From: an uncultured Sutterella sp.
GTDB taxonomy: Bacteria > Pseudomonadota > Gammaproteobacteria > Burkholderiales > Burkholderiaceae_F
Direction of reading: 5' to 3'
Length of the DNA stretch: 64,000 nt
NCBI GenBank assembly: GCA_900542805.1
Contig: UQOW01000001.1
Span: 1 to 64,000, forward strand
Shown: positions 18,349 through 26,838 of the stretch, piece after piece
Layout: every line of letters begins with the position of its first letter
Numbering within the stretch: position 1 is the stretch's first letter
Translations under genes and position numbers: made by a program
The notes under the pieces: generated by a model
Databases searched by the model: none
What the model was told of the DNA's origin: nothing
The model's input: only the letters and a program-made list of their open reading frames with translations

Positions 18349-19540
18349 CAAATTGCTCGCCCCAGTCCGGTAGGTTTGAGGCGTGATTTCTTGTCAGAAG
18401 CCAAAGAACCGGAACGGAACATATTTTCGGAAAAATCCCGTATCCGTCGGTGGCATGAATAAGAATCGAGGGAGATCCGCTTTCGTTTTCGTCAATCCAC
18501 TTAAAAATCGGTCGAAAATCCGTGCCGCCGCGTCCGTAGACATCAACTAGGGTCGGGTCCTCGAAGTCTTCGAACGCCTCGTATTCCTTGACAGATTGAA
18601 TGTCGTCATCGCATTGCACGACGACAAGAGGGGTCGGAAAGGTTTCCCGAAACGCGCGAATTTCCGTATAGATTTGAGAAAGTTCGCCGTCAGTCATCGA
18701 TCCCGAGGTATCAACGGCAAAAACGAGGCGAGACGGTACCGGTGTTCCGACACTCGGGAGCAAAAGACCCTGCCAGAGGGTTTTTTTCGAGGGAGGAAAG
18801 AGGCTCCAATCCGATTTGAGTCGGTCAACAAGCCAGTGTTGCAAAAGAGCTCGCCAGTCGACCACAGACTTGTCGGACATAGCGATTTTCTTAAGAAGCG
18901 CGCTCGAGAAAAGCCAGGTTTTGCGAGCATTTTCGAGGAAGATTTTTTTGAGTGACTTAAGAAGAATGCGCCGGCTTTCTTCATCCACGGGCCCCGTTTT
19001 GTCGTCGGGGGACAAGCCAGCGGAAAGGGCGCTGCAGTCGGCGATGACATCGTCTCGGAGCGATTCAGGAAGAGCTCCGAGATCGCTGGATGGGACAATG
19101 GGCATCGAAAGGCGCGGCAAAGGGCTTCCCGGCTCTTTTTTAAGGATGTCATAAATTTCTTCGGCAGCGAGACGAGAGAACTCGTCTTTATACAAAGTCC
19201 CTTCAGGGAGGTGAAATCCCATCGCAACGAGCATGCCGTTGATGGCATAGTCACACGCCGCATTCCAAAGAAAGTGGTCTCGCCCGTTTCGGCGGGCTCG
19301 ACTTTCGGTTAAGACGTGAAGTAACTCGTGGCATAAGGCACCGCGGATTTCACTATCGCTTAAAGAGGCGGCAAACTCTCGGTTGTAGTAAATACGAAAG
19401 CCGTCGGTTGCAAAGGTCGGAATAAAGGACGGTCCTTCTGAAATCGGAAGTTGCATGAGGGCGCCGGCAATGTACGGTGCTGTCAGACACAGGGAAATAC
19501 GTGCTTTCATGAGACATTCGTCAACGGATGATTTACTCAT
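18338..19540 (-). CDS. DUF2201-type protein: HExxH metallopeptidase-like domain plus VWA domain
   Basis: 400 residues from ATG 19540 (GGAG 6 bases upstream; a GTG at 19543 is the alternative). The N-terminal half has a zinc-protease-like motif ALCHELLHVLTES, matching the putative metallopeptidase domain of DUF2201_N. The C-terminal third is a von Willebrand A-like domain with a MIDAS motif (VFAVDTSGSM), GRGGTDFRP and HATDGYG. This is the standard partner of MoxR ATPases: the VWA domain is thought to bind targets via Mg2+ and the AAA+ ring remodels them. Its start is 9 bp after the moxR stop. It converges on the retron operon, with the last 11 bp overlapping. Confidence 0.85.
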   Translation of the reverse strand: MSKSSVDECLMKARISLCLTAPYIAGALMQLPISEGPSFIPTFATDGFRIYYNREFAASLSDSEIRGALCHELLHVLTESRARRNGRDHFLWNAACDYAINGMLVAMGFHLPEGTLYKDEFSRLAAEEIYDILKKEPGSPLPRLSMPIVPSSDLGALPESLRDDVIADCSALSAGLSPDDKTGPVDEESRRILLKSLKKIFLENARKTWLFSSALLKKIAMSDKSVVDWRALLQHWLVDRLKSDWSLFPPSKKTLWQGLLLPSVGTPVPSRLVFAVDTSGSMTDGELSQIYTEIRAFRETFPTPLVVVQCDDDIQSVKEYEAFEDFEDPTLVDVYGRGGTDFRPIFKWIDENESGSPSILIHATDGYGIFPKICSVPVLWLLTRNHASNLPDWGEQFVIV

Positions 19541-19549
19541 CACACTCTC

Positions 19550-20536
19550 CTAGAGAAAACATTCTTTGTGAGTCCGGACGAAGTCTAAAAATGCCGGGTT
19601 TCTCGCAAAGAGCGGGGCACATTTGATGATGTCTTTGGCTACGACAACGGCAAAGTCAGCCGGAAGTCGATTGATTAGGACGGCTGCGGCCTTTTGCACG
19701 CTCTCATCGGCCGCGCGCGATGTCAGATATGAGACAAGCACCCACAGGCGATCGAGTTCTTTGGGCACCGGGGCCTTATCCGGTCTTGTAAGAAGCGACT
19801 GAAGTTCTCGGAGAATGACCGAGTTTTTGATAAAGGTGAGAAACTCCGTGCTCACGCCTTCTCCGAGGATGCCCGGGAGGATGTCCGAGGCGGCTTGCGG
19901 GCTTTGAAATTGTCCGAGAACATCGCTTGCCATTTCCCAAGAGCGCGGTGTGGCAAAGGCCGGATTCACACCATCGGGCGTCCGGGAGAGGTTTTCGGGT
20001 CGCGCTCGCAGGAAGGCCGTCACACACGGGTCAATCCCGTGGCCGATGGCCCAGTCGTGCCAATTGTCGGCATCGACATCCAGTGTCAAGTGAATGAAGC
20101 GATTGGCAAGCGCGCTCGAAAGGCGAAACGTCACGGCTTTGTCCTCGCGCCGGTTGCCGGCGGCGATGATCTTCCACCCATCCGGCAGGACGTATTCGCC
20201 GACACGGCGATCGAGAATAAGTTGGTAAAGCGCCGCTTGTACAAGCGGGGGTGCTGCATTGATTTCGTCTAGGAACAGGATGCCGGGTTTGTCCGAGGCT
20301 TTCGGAAGAAACGCAGGCGGGCACCACACGGATGTTTCATTTCGAATCATCGGAATGCCGCGTAGATCCGTCGGGTCTAAAAGCGAAGCGCGTAGGTCTA
20401 CGACCGGCAGGTTCTTTGCCTCGGCAATTTGACGGACAATGCTGGATTTTCCGATTCCGGGAGCCCCCCAAATGAACACGGCCCAGGGCTGGGACATCAG
20501 ACCGTTTAAAACGGAGATAAGACGTGAGGCTTTCAT
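19550..20536 (-). CDS. MoxR-family AAA+ ATPase
   Basis: 328 residues. Walker A is GAPGIGKSS (near residue 24), Walker B is ILFLDEINAAP, sensor 1 is IIAAGNR, and RFIHLTLDVD follows as in MoxR proteins; a small helical lid makes up the C-terminus. MoxR ATPases work with VWA proteins as chaperone-like remodelling pairs, and here the VWA partner is the next gene, 9 bp away. GAGGTG precedes ATG 20536. The gene starts only 27 bp from the first CRISPR repeat, so its promoter must lie within or beyond the array. In conflict systems MoxR-VWA pairs act as NTP-dependent switches for effectors. Confidence 0.9.
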   Translation of the reverse strand: MKASRLISVLNGLMSQPWAVFIWGAPGIGKSSIVRQIAEAKNLPVVDLRASLLDPTDLRGIPMIRNETSVWCPPAFLPKASDKPGILFLDEINAAPPLVQAALYQLILDRRVGEYVLPDGWKIIAAGNRREDKAVTFRLSSALANRFIHLTLDVDADNWHDWAIGHGIDPCVTAFLRARPENLSRTPDGVNPAFATPRSWEMASDVLGQFQSPQAASDILPGILGEGVSTEFLTFIKNSVILRELQSLLTRPDKAPVPKELDRLWVLVSYLTSRAADESVQKAAAVLINRLPADFAVVVAKDIIKCAPLFARNPAFLDFVRTHKECFL

Positions 20537-20563
20537 AGGGACACCTCACAATCTGTGGTTATA

Positions 20564-20776
20564 GTCTTCCCCACGGGCGTGGGGATGTTTCCCTGCAACC
20601 AGCCGCTAAGGTTTTCGAAAGCGCGTTTTCCCCACGGATGTGGGGATGTTTCTGACATCGCACGTTAAAACGAGTGTGTTGTTCTTGTCTCCCCCACGGA
20701 CGTGGGGATGTTTCCACGGTCGATGATTACATCGCCAAACTGGAGCAGTTTTCCCCACGAGCGTGGGGATGTTTTT
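20564..20776 (+). CRISPR. Four-repeat CRISPR array with type I-E-like repeats, no cas genes nearby
   Basis: Four 29-nt repeats at 20564-20592, 20625-20653, 20687-20715 and 20748-20776 share TTCCCCACG..CGTGGGGATGTTT with a palindromic stem. They enclose spacers of 32, 33 and 32 nt. Repeat and spacer sizes, and the repeat layout GnnTTCCCC..GGGGATnnnnC, match type I-E arrays such as that of E. coli. Orientation by that similarity is rightward, and the last repeat (ends TTTTT) is the degenerate distal one. The leader side abuts moxR, so little leader remains. Spacer 1 resembles the tmRNA gene and spacer 2 a glnA gene. No cas genes occur in this window. Confidence 0.88.
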
Positions 20777-20793
20777 GACAGCGCGAACTGTGG

Positions 20794-20837
20794 CTCTTTT
20801 GATTGCCAAGTTCTTCCGTGGGACAAAAAGAGTTTTT
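20794..20837. terminator. Possible bidirectional terminator between the CRISPR array and tmRNA
   Basis: CTCTTTTG (794-801) pairs with CAAAAAGAG (824-832, one bulged A), followed by TTTTT on the plus strand; on the minus strand CTCTTTTTG is T-rich too. It would end the array transcript and the tmRNA transcript, which converge here. Confidence 0.45.
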
Positions 20838-20861
20838 GGTGCTTCGTAAAAGGAGAATAGG

Positions 20862-21226
20862 TGGTGGAGGTGAGGGGAGTTGAACCCCTGTCCGAAACGA
20901 TTCTTCCGCCGGATCTACATGCTTAGCCCAATGATTTAAATTTCACTTTCGATACTGCCGATGGACGGGCCTACCGAGAGCAAGTCACTAAGGTTTTCGA
21001 AAGCGTCGTCGCGACTCCGACACTCCTTAGTCCCTGTATATGACGGTGCCCTTGGTTTTACCCAAGCCGGACCAGAGACCTTCCGGTGCACCGCTCGCGG
21101 CCCTTAGGCGGCGAGAGCGAAACGCTCGTTATTGGCGTTTATATTTTTTCTAGTTGTTTAACGAGGAACCAGACCTCGGCATGCACCGTGCAGCGTCCTA
21201 CGCCCCGTCGAAGCCAGGACACCCCC
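20862..21226 (-). ncRNA. ssrA: Transfer-messenger RNA (tmRNA)
   Basis: A 365-nt RNA on the minus strand. The 5' end GGGGGTGTCC pairs with CACCTCC of the 3' end as the acceptor stem, followed by ACCA; the T-arm GGGGTTCAACTCCCC is visible just before it. GGCTTCGAC near the 5' end is conserved. The tag reading frame at 21136-21104 encodes ANNERFALAA then TAA (with the charged alanine, AANNERFALAA), close to the betaproteobacterial ANDERFALAA. It rescues stalled ribosomes and tags the peptide for proteolysis. It lies between the CRISPR array and glnA, convergent with the first and divergent from the second. Confidence 0.97.
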
Positions 21227-21420
21227 ACGTACGAGGCAGATTATAAGCAGTGCTTGGATTTCCCTTTCGGTTTTTTCGAAAGAAATCGTATCAAAAGTCG
21301 GATATGCACCAAAACAGGGCGCTCCCTATTTAAAATGTGGTCTGCATATGTTGGCTTTGTCTTCATTGAGGGAAGGCGGAGCTTTCTTATTACAGATTTC
21401 TTTATTTAGAGGTTTTCTCG

Positions 21421-22833
21421 ATGACGACACCGGCTGAGGTAATTAAGCTAATCGAAGACAACGACGTCAAATTCGTCGACTTGCGTATTACGGATACATT
21501 GGGCAAAGAGCAGCATCTGACGGTGCCGGCCTCCCACGTAACAGAAGCCCTTTTTGAAGACGGACAGCCCTTTGACGGCTCTTCGATGATGGGCTGGAAG
21601 GGAATCGAAGCAAGCGACATGTTGCTTGTTCCCGACTCGAATACGGCGCATATGGATCCGTTTCGTGAGCACGACACGCTCGTTTTAACGTGTGACGTTA
21701 TTGAGCCCGATACCGGGAACGGGTATTCGCGTGATCCGCGCTCGGTTGCGCATCGTGCGGAAAGCTATCTGAAATCCACAGGAATCGGCGACAAAGCGTA
21801 TTTCGGGCCGGAACCCGAGTTTTTCATCTTGGACGGTGTGACGTGGGGCTGTGAGCCGCAAAACACGTTCTTTAAGATTCGTAGCGACGAAGGCGCTTGG
21901 TCCAGTCAAATCGACTACGACGCCGGCAATCTCGGACACCGTCCCCACACCAAGCACGGGTATTTGGCGCTCGCTCCCGTCGATAGTTTGACGGACATTC
22001 GCTCCGAGGCGATGACGCTTTTGGAGCAACAGGGCGTTCCTTGCGAAATCCACCACCACGAAAACGGTGGCGCCGGCCAATGTGAAATCGGAACACGCTT
22101 TTCTACGCTCGTGGAACGGGCCGACTGGAACCAGATTCTCAAGTACACGGTTTGGAATGTTGCGGCTGCGTACGGCAAAACGGCCACCTTCATGCCTAAG
22201 CCCATCACGGGTGACGCAGGCTCGGGCATGCACGTGAATCAATCGATTTGGAAAGGCAGCAAGAACCTATTTGCCGGCAACGGCTATGCAGGCCTTTCGG
22301 ACATGGCGCTTTACTACATCGGCGGCATCATTCGTCATGCGCGTGCCCTAAATGCGATTACTAATCCGTCGACGAACTCGTACAAGCGCCTTGTGCCGGG
22401 CTTTGAAGCGCCGGTGAAATTGGCGTACTCGGCGCGCAATCGCTCGGCCTCGATTCGCATTCCGCACGTCTCGGGAGAAAAAGCGCGTCGTGTGGAAGTG
22501 CGTTTCCCCGACCCTCTGGCTAATCCCTACCTCGCGTTCTCGGCAATGCTCATGGCAGGTCTTGACGGTATCCAAAATAAGATCGATCCGGGTGACCCGG
22601 CAACGAAGAACTTGTATGACCTGCCGCCTGAGGAAAACGCCAAGATTGCCGTCGTGTGTGCCGACTTGCAAGAGGCCGTCGATGCGCTCGATGCCGACCG
22701 CGAGTTCTTAACGCGAGGCGGAGTGTTCTCCGACGATTTAATCGATAGTTACTTGGAGTTAAAGCGTCGCGAGATTTCGCAGTACCGCCAGACGGTGCAA
22801 CCCTGTGAATACGCGATGTATTTCGCGCTCTAG
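21421..22833 (+). CDS. glnA: Glutamine synthetase, type I
   Basis: 470 residues, the normal GSI length. It ligates ammonia to glutamate using ATP as a dodecamer. Signatures: [12 protein letters not shown] near residue 52, the metal site GPEPEFFI, the ATP-binding region [18 protein letters not shown], and the adenylylation site NLYDLPPEE with Tyr399, so it is probably controlled by GlnE. It is first in a glnA-ntrB-ntrC unit with short gaps, the usual proteobacterial order. The 194-bp gap upstream to tmRNA holds its promoter. TGCACC/GGGCGC near 21304-21322 is a poor NtrC-like site, not claimed. One CRISPR spacer resembles codons 83-93. Confidence 0.97.
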   Translation: MTTPAEVIKLIEDNDVKFVDLRITDTLGKEQHLTVPASHVTEALFEDGQPFDGSSMMGWKGIEASDMLLVPDSNTAHMDPFREHDTLVLTCDVIEPDTGNGYSRDPRSVAHRAESYLKSTGIGDKAYFGPEPEFFILDGVTWGCEPQNTFFKIRSDEGAWSSQIDYDAGNLGHRPHTKHGYLALAPVDSLTDIRSEAMTLLEQQGVPCEIHHHENGGAGQCEIGTRFSTLVERADWNQILKYTVWNVAAAYGKTATFMPKPITGDAGSGMHVNQSIWKGSKNLFAGNGYAGLSDMALYYIGGIIRHARALNAITNPSTNSYKRLVPGFEAPVKLAYSARNRSASIRIPHVSGEKARRVEVRFPDPLANPYLAFSAMLMAGLDGIQNKIDPGDPATKNLYDLPPEENAKIAVVCADLQEAVDALDADREFLTRGGVFSDDLIDSYLELKRREISQYRQTVQPCEYAMYFAL

Positions 22834-22859
22834 CGGACACGGAATAAGGCTGTGGAGCG

Positions 22860-23936
22860 ATGAGGCCGGATAGCGCAAAGCTTTTAAGCCAGTCTCTTGC
22901 GACGGGCGTTGTTCTCATGGACAACGCCGGGCTCATCCTTTGGTGCAATGAGGCAGCCGAGACCCTTTTCGGCGCTTCGGGTAAGAACCTCATTGGGACT
23001 GATGCGTCGCAGTTTTTCCCGCCTTTAAAGACGTGGATCCGGGGGCTGCATGCCGATGCGGAGAGGGCCTCGCCCTGCAGTGCTCTCGTGCGCTTAACCC
23101 CCGGGGCAGGAACACCCAAGAGTTCGGTTCTTGCCGTTCTTTCAATCCCCGAGCCCGGAAAGCTTCTCTTGGAAATGAGCGAGGCCGAACAAGCTTTTAC
23201 CTTGGATCGCCAGGAACAAAAAGAGGGATTAAATGACGCAAGTCGCGTCCTCTTACGCAATCTGGCGCACGAGATTAAAAATCCCTTAGGGGGCATTCGC
23301 GGAGCGGCGCAACTTCTTGAAACCGAACTTCCCGATCCTGCACTTCGGGAATTTACCGGCGTCATTATTCGCGAGGCCGATCGCCTGCGTGCGCTTGTCG
23401 ATCGCCTTTTGGAGCCCTATCGAGACGAACGACACGTAACAAACGTGAACTTACATGAGATTCTCGAGAGCGTGCGTAATCTCGTGTCAGCTGAGTTTCC
23501 CGCCGGCCTTACGGTTGTGCGCGATTACGATGTGTCGGTTCCGACATTTGAGGCCGATCGCGAGCAACTGACGCAAATTTTTTTAAACCTCATGCGCAAT
23601 GCCGCACAAGCGATGGAAAAAGGCATTGCCGCCGGTTCGGCTCGCATTACGCTTAAAACCCGGGTGGCGCGCGGCGTTGTGATTCGGCGCCGCCGCTGTC
23701 GCTTGGCGGTCGTCATTGACGTTATTGATAACGGTCCGGGTATTGATTCTGCAATTCGCGAAAAAATCTTTTATCCGCTGGTCACCACTCGAGCGCACGG
23801 CACGGGGCTCGGTCTTTCAATCGTTCGCACCTATGCCGAGCGTAACGGAGGCGAAGTGGAACTTGAAAGCGAAGCAGGACGCACGGATTTTCGGATTTTG
23901 CTTCCGCTTGCAACACCGAGCGAGGAGAGACACTAA
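22860..23936 (+). CDS. glnL: Nitrogen regulation sensor histidine kinase NtrB
   Basis: 358 residues, cytoplasmic. A PAS domain (about 15-115; MDNAGLILWCNEAAETLFGA) precedes the HisKA H-box LAHEIKNPLGGIRGAAQLLE and the HATPase motifs DNGPGI and GTGLGLSIV. It phosphorylates or dephosphorylates NtrC under control of PII signalling. It starts 27 bp after glnA, with GGAG upstream, and its stop codon is immediately followed by the ntrC ATG, implying translational coupling. Confidence 0.95.
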   Translation: MRPDSAKLLSQSLATGVVLMDNAGLILWCNEAAETLFGASGKNLIGTDASQFFPPLKTWIRGLHADAERASPCSALVRLTPGAGTPKSSVLAVLSIPEPGKLLLEMSEAEQAFTLDRQEQKEGLNDASRVLLRNLAHEIKNPLGGIRGAAQLLETELPDPALREFTGVIIREADRLRALVDRLLEPYRDERHVTNVNLHEILESVRNLVSAEFPAGLTVVRDYDVSVPTFEADREQLTQIFLNLMRNAAQAMEKGIAAGSARITLKTRVARGVVIRRRRCRLAVVIDVIDNGPGIDSAIREKIFYPLVTTRAHGTGLGLSIVRTYAERNGGEVELESEAGRTDFRILLPLATPSEERH

Positions 23937-25361
23937 ATGTCTTCGATTTGGATAGCCGATGACGATCGTTCGATTCGCTGGGTTTTAGGTAAAGCCTTAG
24001 AGCGCGAAGGGGTAGAGTATCGCCTCTTTGAAGATGCTTCCTTTGTCCTCGCAGCTCTTAACGAGGAGCGGCCCTCGGTGCTTGTGACCGATATTCGCAT
24101 GCCCGGCATGACGGGGACGGATCTCTTGCGTCGCGTCAAAGAAAAATATCCGGAACTTCCTGTCATCATCATGACCGCATTCGGAGACCTGGAAAGTGCC
24201 GTGACGGCTTTTGAGGGGGGTGCTTACGAGTACCTGGCGAAACCCTTTGATATCACGGCGGCGGTAAGCCTCATTAAGCGAGCCGGCGAAGAAGCGTGCC
24301 GTAACGGCCCTAAGCCCAAAGAGCAGGTCCCGGCGCTTGTTTCGGAAATCGTCGGGCAGTCGCCTGCGATGCAAGAGCTCTTTCGAGCCATCGGGCGCCT
24401 CTCTCAAAGCCATGTGACGGTTCTGATTACAGGCGAAAGCGGTACGGGAAAAGAGCTTGTCGCTCGCGCCCTTCACCGGCATAGTCCGCGCAAAAATGCG
24501 CCTTTTATTGCGATTAACACGGCGGCCATTCCCGCCGACCTATTAGAGAGCGAACTTTTCGGGCACGAAAAAGGTGCGTTTACGGGTGCAAGCGAGCAGC
24601 GCATCGGCCGCTTTGAACAGGCCCGAGGCGGAACGCTCTTTTTAGATGAAATCGGCGATATGCCGATGCCGATGCAAACCAAACTCTTGCGCGTTTTATC
24701 GGATGCCAGTTTTTATCGTGTGGGCGGCAAAACCTTAGTTCACGCCGATGTACGCGTGATTGCCGCAACAAACCAAAACTTAGAAGAGCGGGTGCGCGAA
24801 GGACTTTTCCGTGAAGATTTGTACCACCGCTTAAATGTGATTCGCTTACGCTTACCGCTCTTGCGCAATCGCCCCGAGGACATTCCGGCCTTAGCCGAAC
24901 ACTTTTTATCGCTTGCAGCCACAAGCCTTAAGACAGAAAAAAAGTACCTATCCGAGAAAGCCTGTGAACGCATTCAGACATTTCCTTTCCCGGGCAATGT
25001 CAGGCAACTTGAAAACCTGTGTAATTACCTCACGGTTATGGCTCCCTCGCAAGTGATTGAAGCGCAGGACCTTCCCTCGGAGTTTGCTTCAGATAATCTT
25101 CCCGATGCGCCAACTGGGGATTGGGCAGGCGGCGCCGGCGACTGGAAAGCGTCCCTGCGATGTGCCGTCGACGCGGCGCTTCATAATGGGAAAAGCAACG
25201 TGATGGATTCCTTGACGCGCGACTTTGAAACGGTGCTTTACCGGGCTGCGTTAGATCAGACGCACGGAAAGCGCATTCTCGCGGCGAAAAAACTCGGTGT
25301 CGGGCGTAACACACTCACGCGCAAACTCAAAGAACTCGGGATTGCGGATGCCGACACGTAA
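23937..25361 (+). CDS. glnG: Nitrogen regulation response regulator NtrC
   Basis: 474 residues in three parts. The receiver domain has the phosphoacceptor in LVTDIRMPGMTG and a conserved MTAF/KPF pair. The sigma-54 AAA+ domain shows Walker A GESGTGKE, the sigma-54-contacting GAFTGA loop and Walker B TLFLDEIGDM. A Fis-type HTH ends the protein (ILAAKKLGVGRNTLTRKL). It activates sigma-54 promoters of nitrogen-limitation genes. ATG follows the ntrB stop with no gap. The rlmN-like gene starts inside its last codons. Confidence 0.95.
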   Translation: MSSIWIADDDRSIRWVLGKALEREGVEYRLFEDASFVLAALNEERPSVLVTDIRMPGMTGTDLLRRVKEKYPELPVIIMTAFGDLESAVTAFEGGAYEYLAKPFDITAAVSLIKRAGEEACRNGPKPKEQVPALVSEIVGQSPAMQELFRAIGRLSQSHVTVLITGESGTGKELVARALHRHSPRKNAPFIAINTAAIPADLLESELFGHEKGAFTGASEQRIGRFEQARGGTLFLDEIGDMPMPMQTKLLRVLSDASFYRVGGKTLVHADVRVIAATNQNLEERVREGLFREDLYHRLNVIRLRLPLLRNRPEDIPALAEHFLSLAATSLKTEKKYLSEKACERIQTFPFPGNVRQLENLCNYLTVMAPSQVIEAQDLPSEFASDNLPDAPTGDWAGGAGDWKASLRCAVDAALHNGKSNVMDSLTRDFETVLYRAALDQTHGKRILAAKKLGVGRNTLTRKLKELGIADADT

Positions 25362-26376
25362 CATCGCTTCCATCGGTCAAATCGAGCACGACTTGCGTCT
25401 TTCAGGCGCCAAGAACTCGCACATTCGTCATATTTTTCGGGCGTGGTTCGGACGCGCCTCATGGGACGCTCCGGCCTGGGGCGCCTACCCGAAGTCGTTG
25501 CGAGAAACAATTCCGACTTTGCAAGAGAACCTCGACTCGTTCGGACATGTGATTGTTGCGCAGGGCACGGGTGTTCCTTGTAAGCTTTTAATCGGTCTAC
25601 AGGACGGGCAGTGCGTGGAAACGGTTTTGCTGCCGCGAGATGCGCTTTGCGTTTCCACTCAGGTCGGGTGCGCCGTCGGGTGCCTGTTTTGCTCAACGGG
25701 CAAAAGCGGTCTCATTCGTCAACTTACGAGTGCCGAAATCGTCTTTCAGGTGCGCGAGGCGTTGCGTATCAATCCGCGCCTTAAAAAGGTGGTTTTCATG
25801 GGCATGGGCGAGCCGTCGCACAACCTTAAAAACGTCGCCGAGGCCGTGCGGTTCTTGGGGGATGCTCTTGGAATGGCTCACAAGGAGATTGTGATTTCTT
25901 CTGTCGGTGACAGGCGTCTTTTTGATGCTATGCCGACTTGGTCCGTAAAACCGGCCTTTGCGTTAAGCCTTCATACAACAGATGAAGCGAAACGCCGGCG
26001 CCTTTTGCCGCATGCGCCCGCTATCTCCGTGCAAGAACTCATTGAAAGAACCCTTAATTATGCGCAAAAAACCAAATACCCGGCGCAAATCGAGTGGACG
26101 CTGATTGAAGGCGTCAACGACAGTGAGGAGGAAGTTAAGCGCCTTGCGGATCTTTTAGATTCGCATTGGGCGATGGTCAATTTCATCGCCGTTAATGCTG
26201 TCGCGGGCTCACCTTTTCGTCGACCTGCGGCCTCGCACATGCAAGACCTTATTACGATTTTGCGCGAAAAGGGTTTTGTGGCAACGCTTCGCGAAAGCGC
26301 TGCTCAAGAGATCGAAGGCGGGTGCGGACAACTGCGCGCCCGTGTGTTAGGAGAAACCGAACATGGCACGCCGTAA
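25348..26376 (+). CDS. Radical-SAM RNA methyltransferase of the RlmN/Cfr family
   Basis: 342 residues from ATG 25348, which overlaps the end of ntrC by 14 bp; a longer frame to 25297 lies fully inside ntrC. The radical-SAM cysteines are in CAVGCLFCST, with FMGMGEP, ISSVGDRR and SLHTTDEAKRRRLLPHAP typical of RlmN. Family members methylate C2 of adenosine in 23S rRNA (A2503) and some tRNAs. The protein is shorter than E. coli RlmN at the N-terminus and reads SVGD where RlmN has a T-rich motif, so it may be a second paralogue with a different RNA target. Confidence 0.8.
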   Translation: MPTRNIASIGQIEHDLRLSGAKNSHIRHIFRAWFGRASWDAPAWGAYPKSLRETIPTLQENLDSFGHVIVAQGTGVPCKLLIGLQDGQCVETVLLPRDALCVSTQVGCAVGCLFCSTGKSGLIRQLTSAEIVFQVREALRINPRLKKVVFMGMGEPSHNLKNVAEAVRFLGDALGMAHKEIVISSVGDRRLFDAMPTWSVKPAFALSLHTTDEAKRRRLLPHAPAISVQELIERTLNYAQKTKYPAQIEWTLIEGVNDSEEEVKRLADLLDSHWAMVNFIAVNAVAGSPFRRPAASHMQDLITILREKGFVATLRESAAQEIEGGCGQLRARVLGETEHGTP

Positions 26377-26836
26377 ACAGAAAATCAGTCGTGAAAAATC
26401 CCGCACGATGTGGCTTGCGTGGAGCGCCTGGCTTTTTATCGGAGGTATTTTCGTCTTTGAGGACACGCAAGGGGGAACGGGGTGGCTTGCCTGGACTTTG
26501 ACTGCCCCCTTTTGGCTTGCCTTTATCCTCTGGCCCTTCCTTTGGGCCTATTTAGCCACACGACGCAATCCCGAATACGTGGAAATTGATGACGATATTC
26601 GCGCCGATGACAGTGTCTGTCGCCTCGTGCAAGCAGGCGGTGTGCGGTATGCGGAAAAAGCGTCTCTTCTGGCGGCTTTTCATATCCGAGGAACGCTCCC
26701 GACATGGACTCTTGCGGGCGGCACGGAGGTCTTTGTTCCGATCGATGCTTTGCGGCCCTTTACTCAAGAGAATAAAAAACTTGCCGCGTGGTTGACCGTT
26801 GTCGACACGATTGCCTCGCCCCATTGCTACTACTAA
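26363..26836 (+). CDS. Small two-helix membrane protein, unknown function
   Basis: 157 residues. A basic N-terminus (RRKQKISREKSR) is followed by two tryptophan-rich transmembrane helices at about 16-32 and 43-67 and a soluble C-terminal domain of about 85 residues. Its ATG overlaps the end of the upstream methyltransferase gene by 14 bp, so it is translationally coupled and belongs to the glnA-ntrBC unit or its tail. The gene ends 2 bp from the convergent tolA stop. I do not recognise the family. Confidence 0.7.
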   Translation: MARRKQKISREKSRTMWLAWSAWLFIGGIFVFEDTQGGTGWLAWTLTAPFWLAFILWPFLWAYLATRRNPEYVEIDDDIRADDSVCRLVQAGGVRYAEKASLLAAFHIRGTLPTWTLAGGTEVFVPIDALRPFTQENKKLAAWLTVVDTIASPHCYY

Positions 26837-26838
26837 AA

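Noticed and set aside
20716..20747. Spacer 3 match within the window
   Set aside because: I looked for it in ssrA, glnA, ntrBC and the retron genes on both strands and saw no match; its origin stays open.
20606..20809. 67-codon minus-strand ORF across the CRISPR array
   Set aside because: The periodic peptide (NIPTLVGK, NIPTSVGK) is the translated repeat; the GlnA-like part is spacer 2, not a gene.
21300..21400. Possible NtrC/sigma-54 promoter upstream of glnA
   Set aside because: TGCACC..GGGCGC and TGGTCT..TGTTGG match the consensus poorly; spacing and the invariant GG/GC positions are not convincing.
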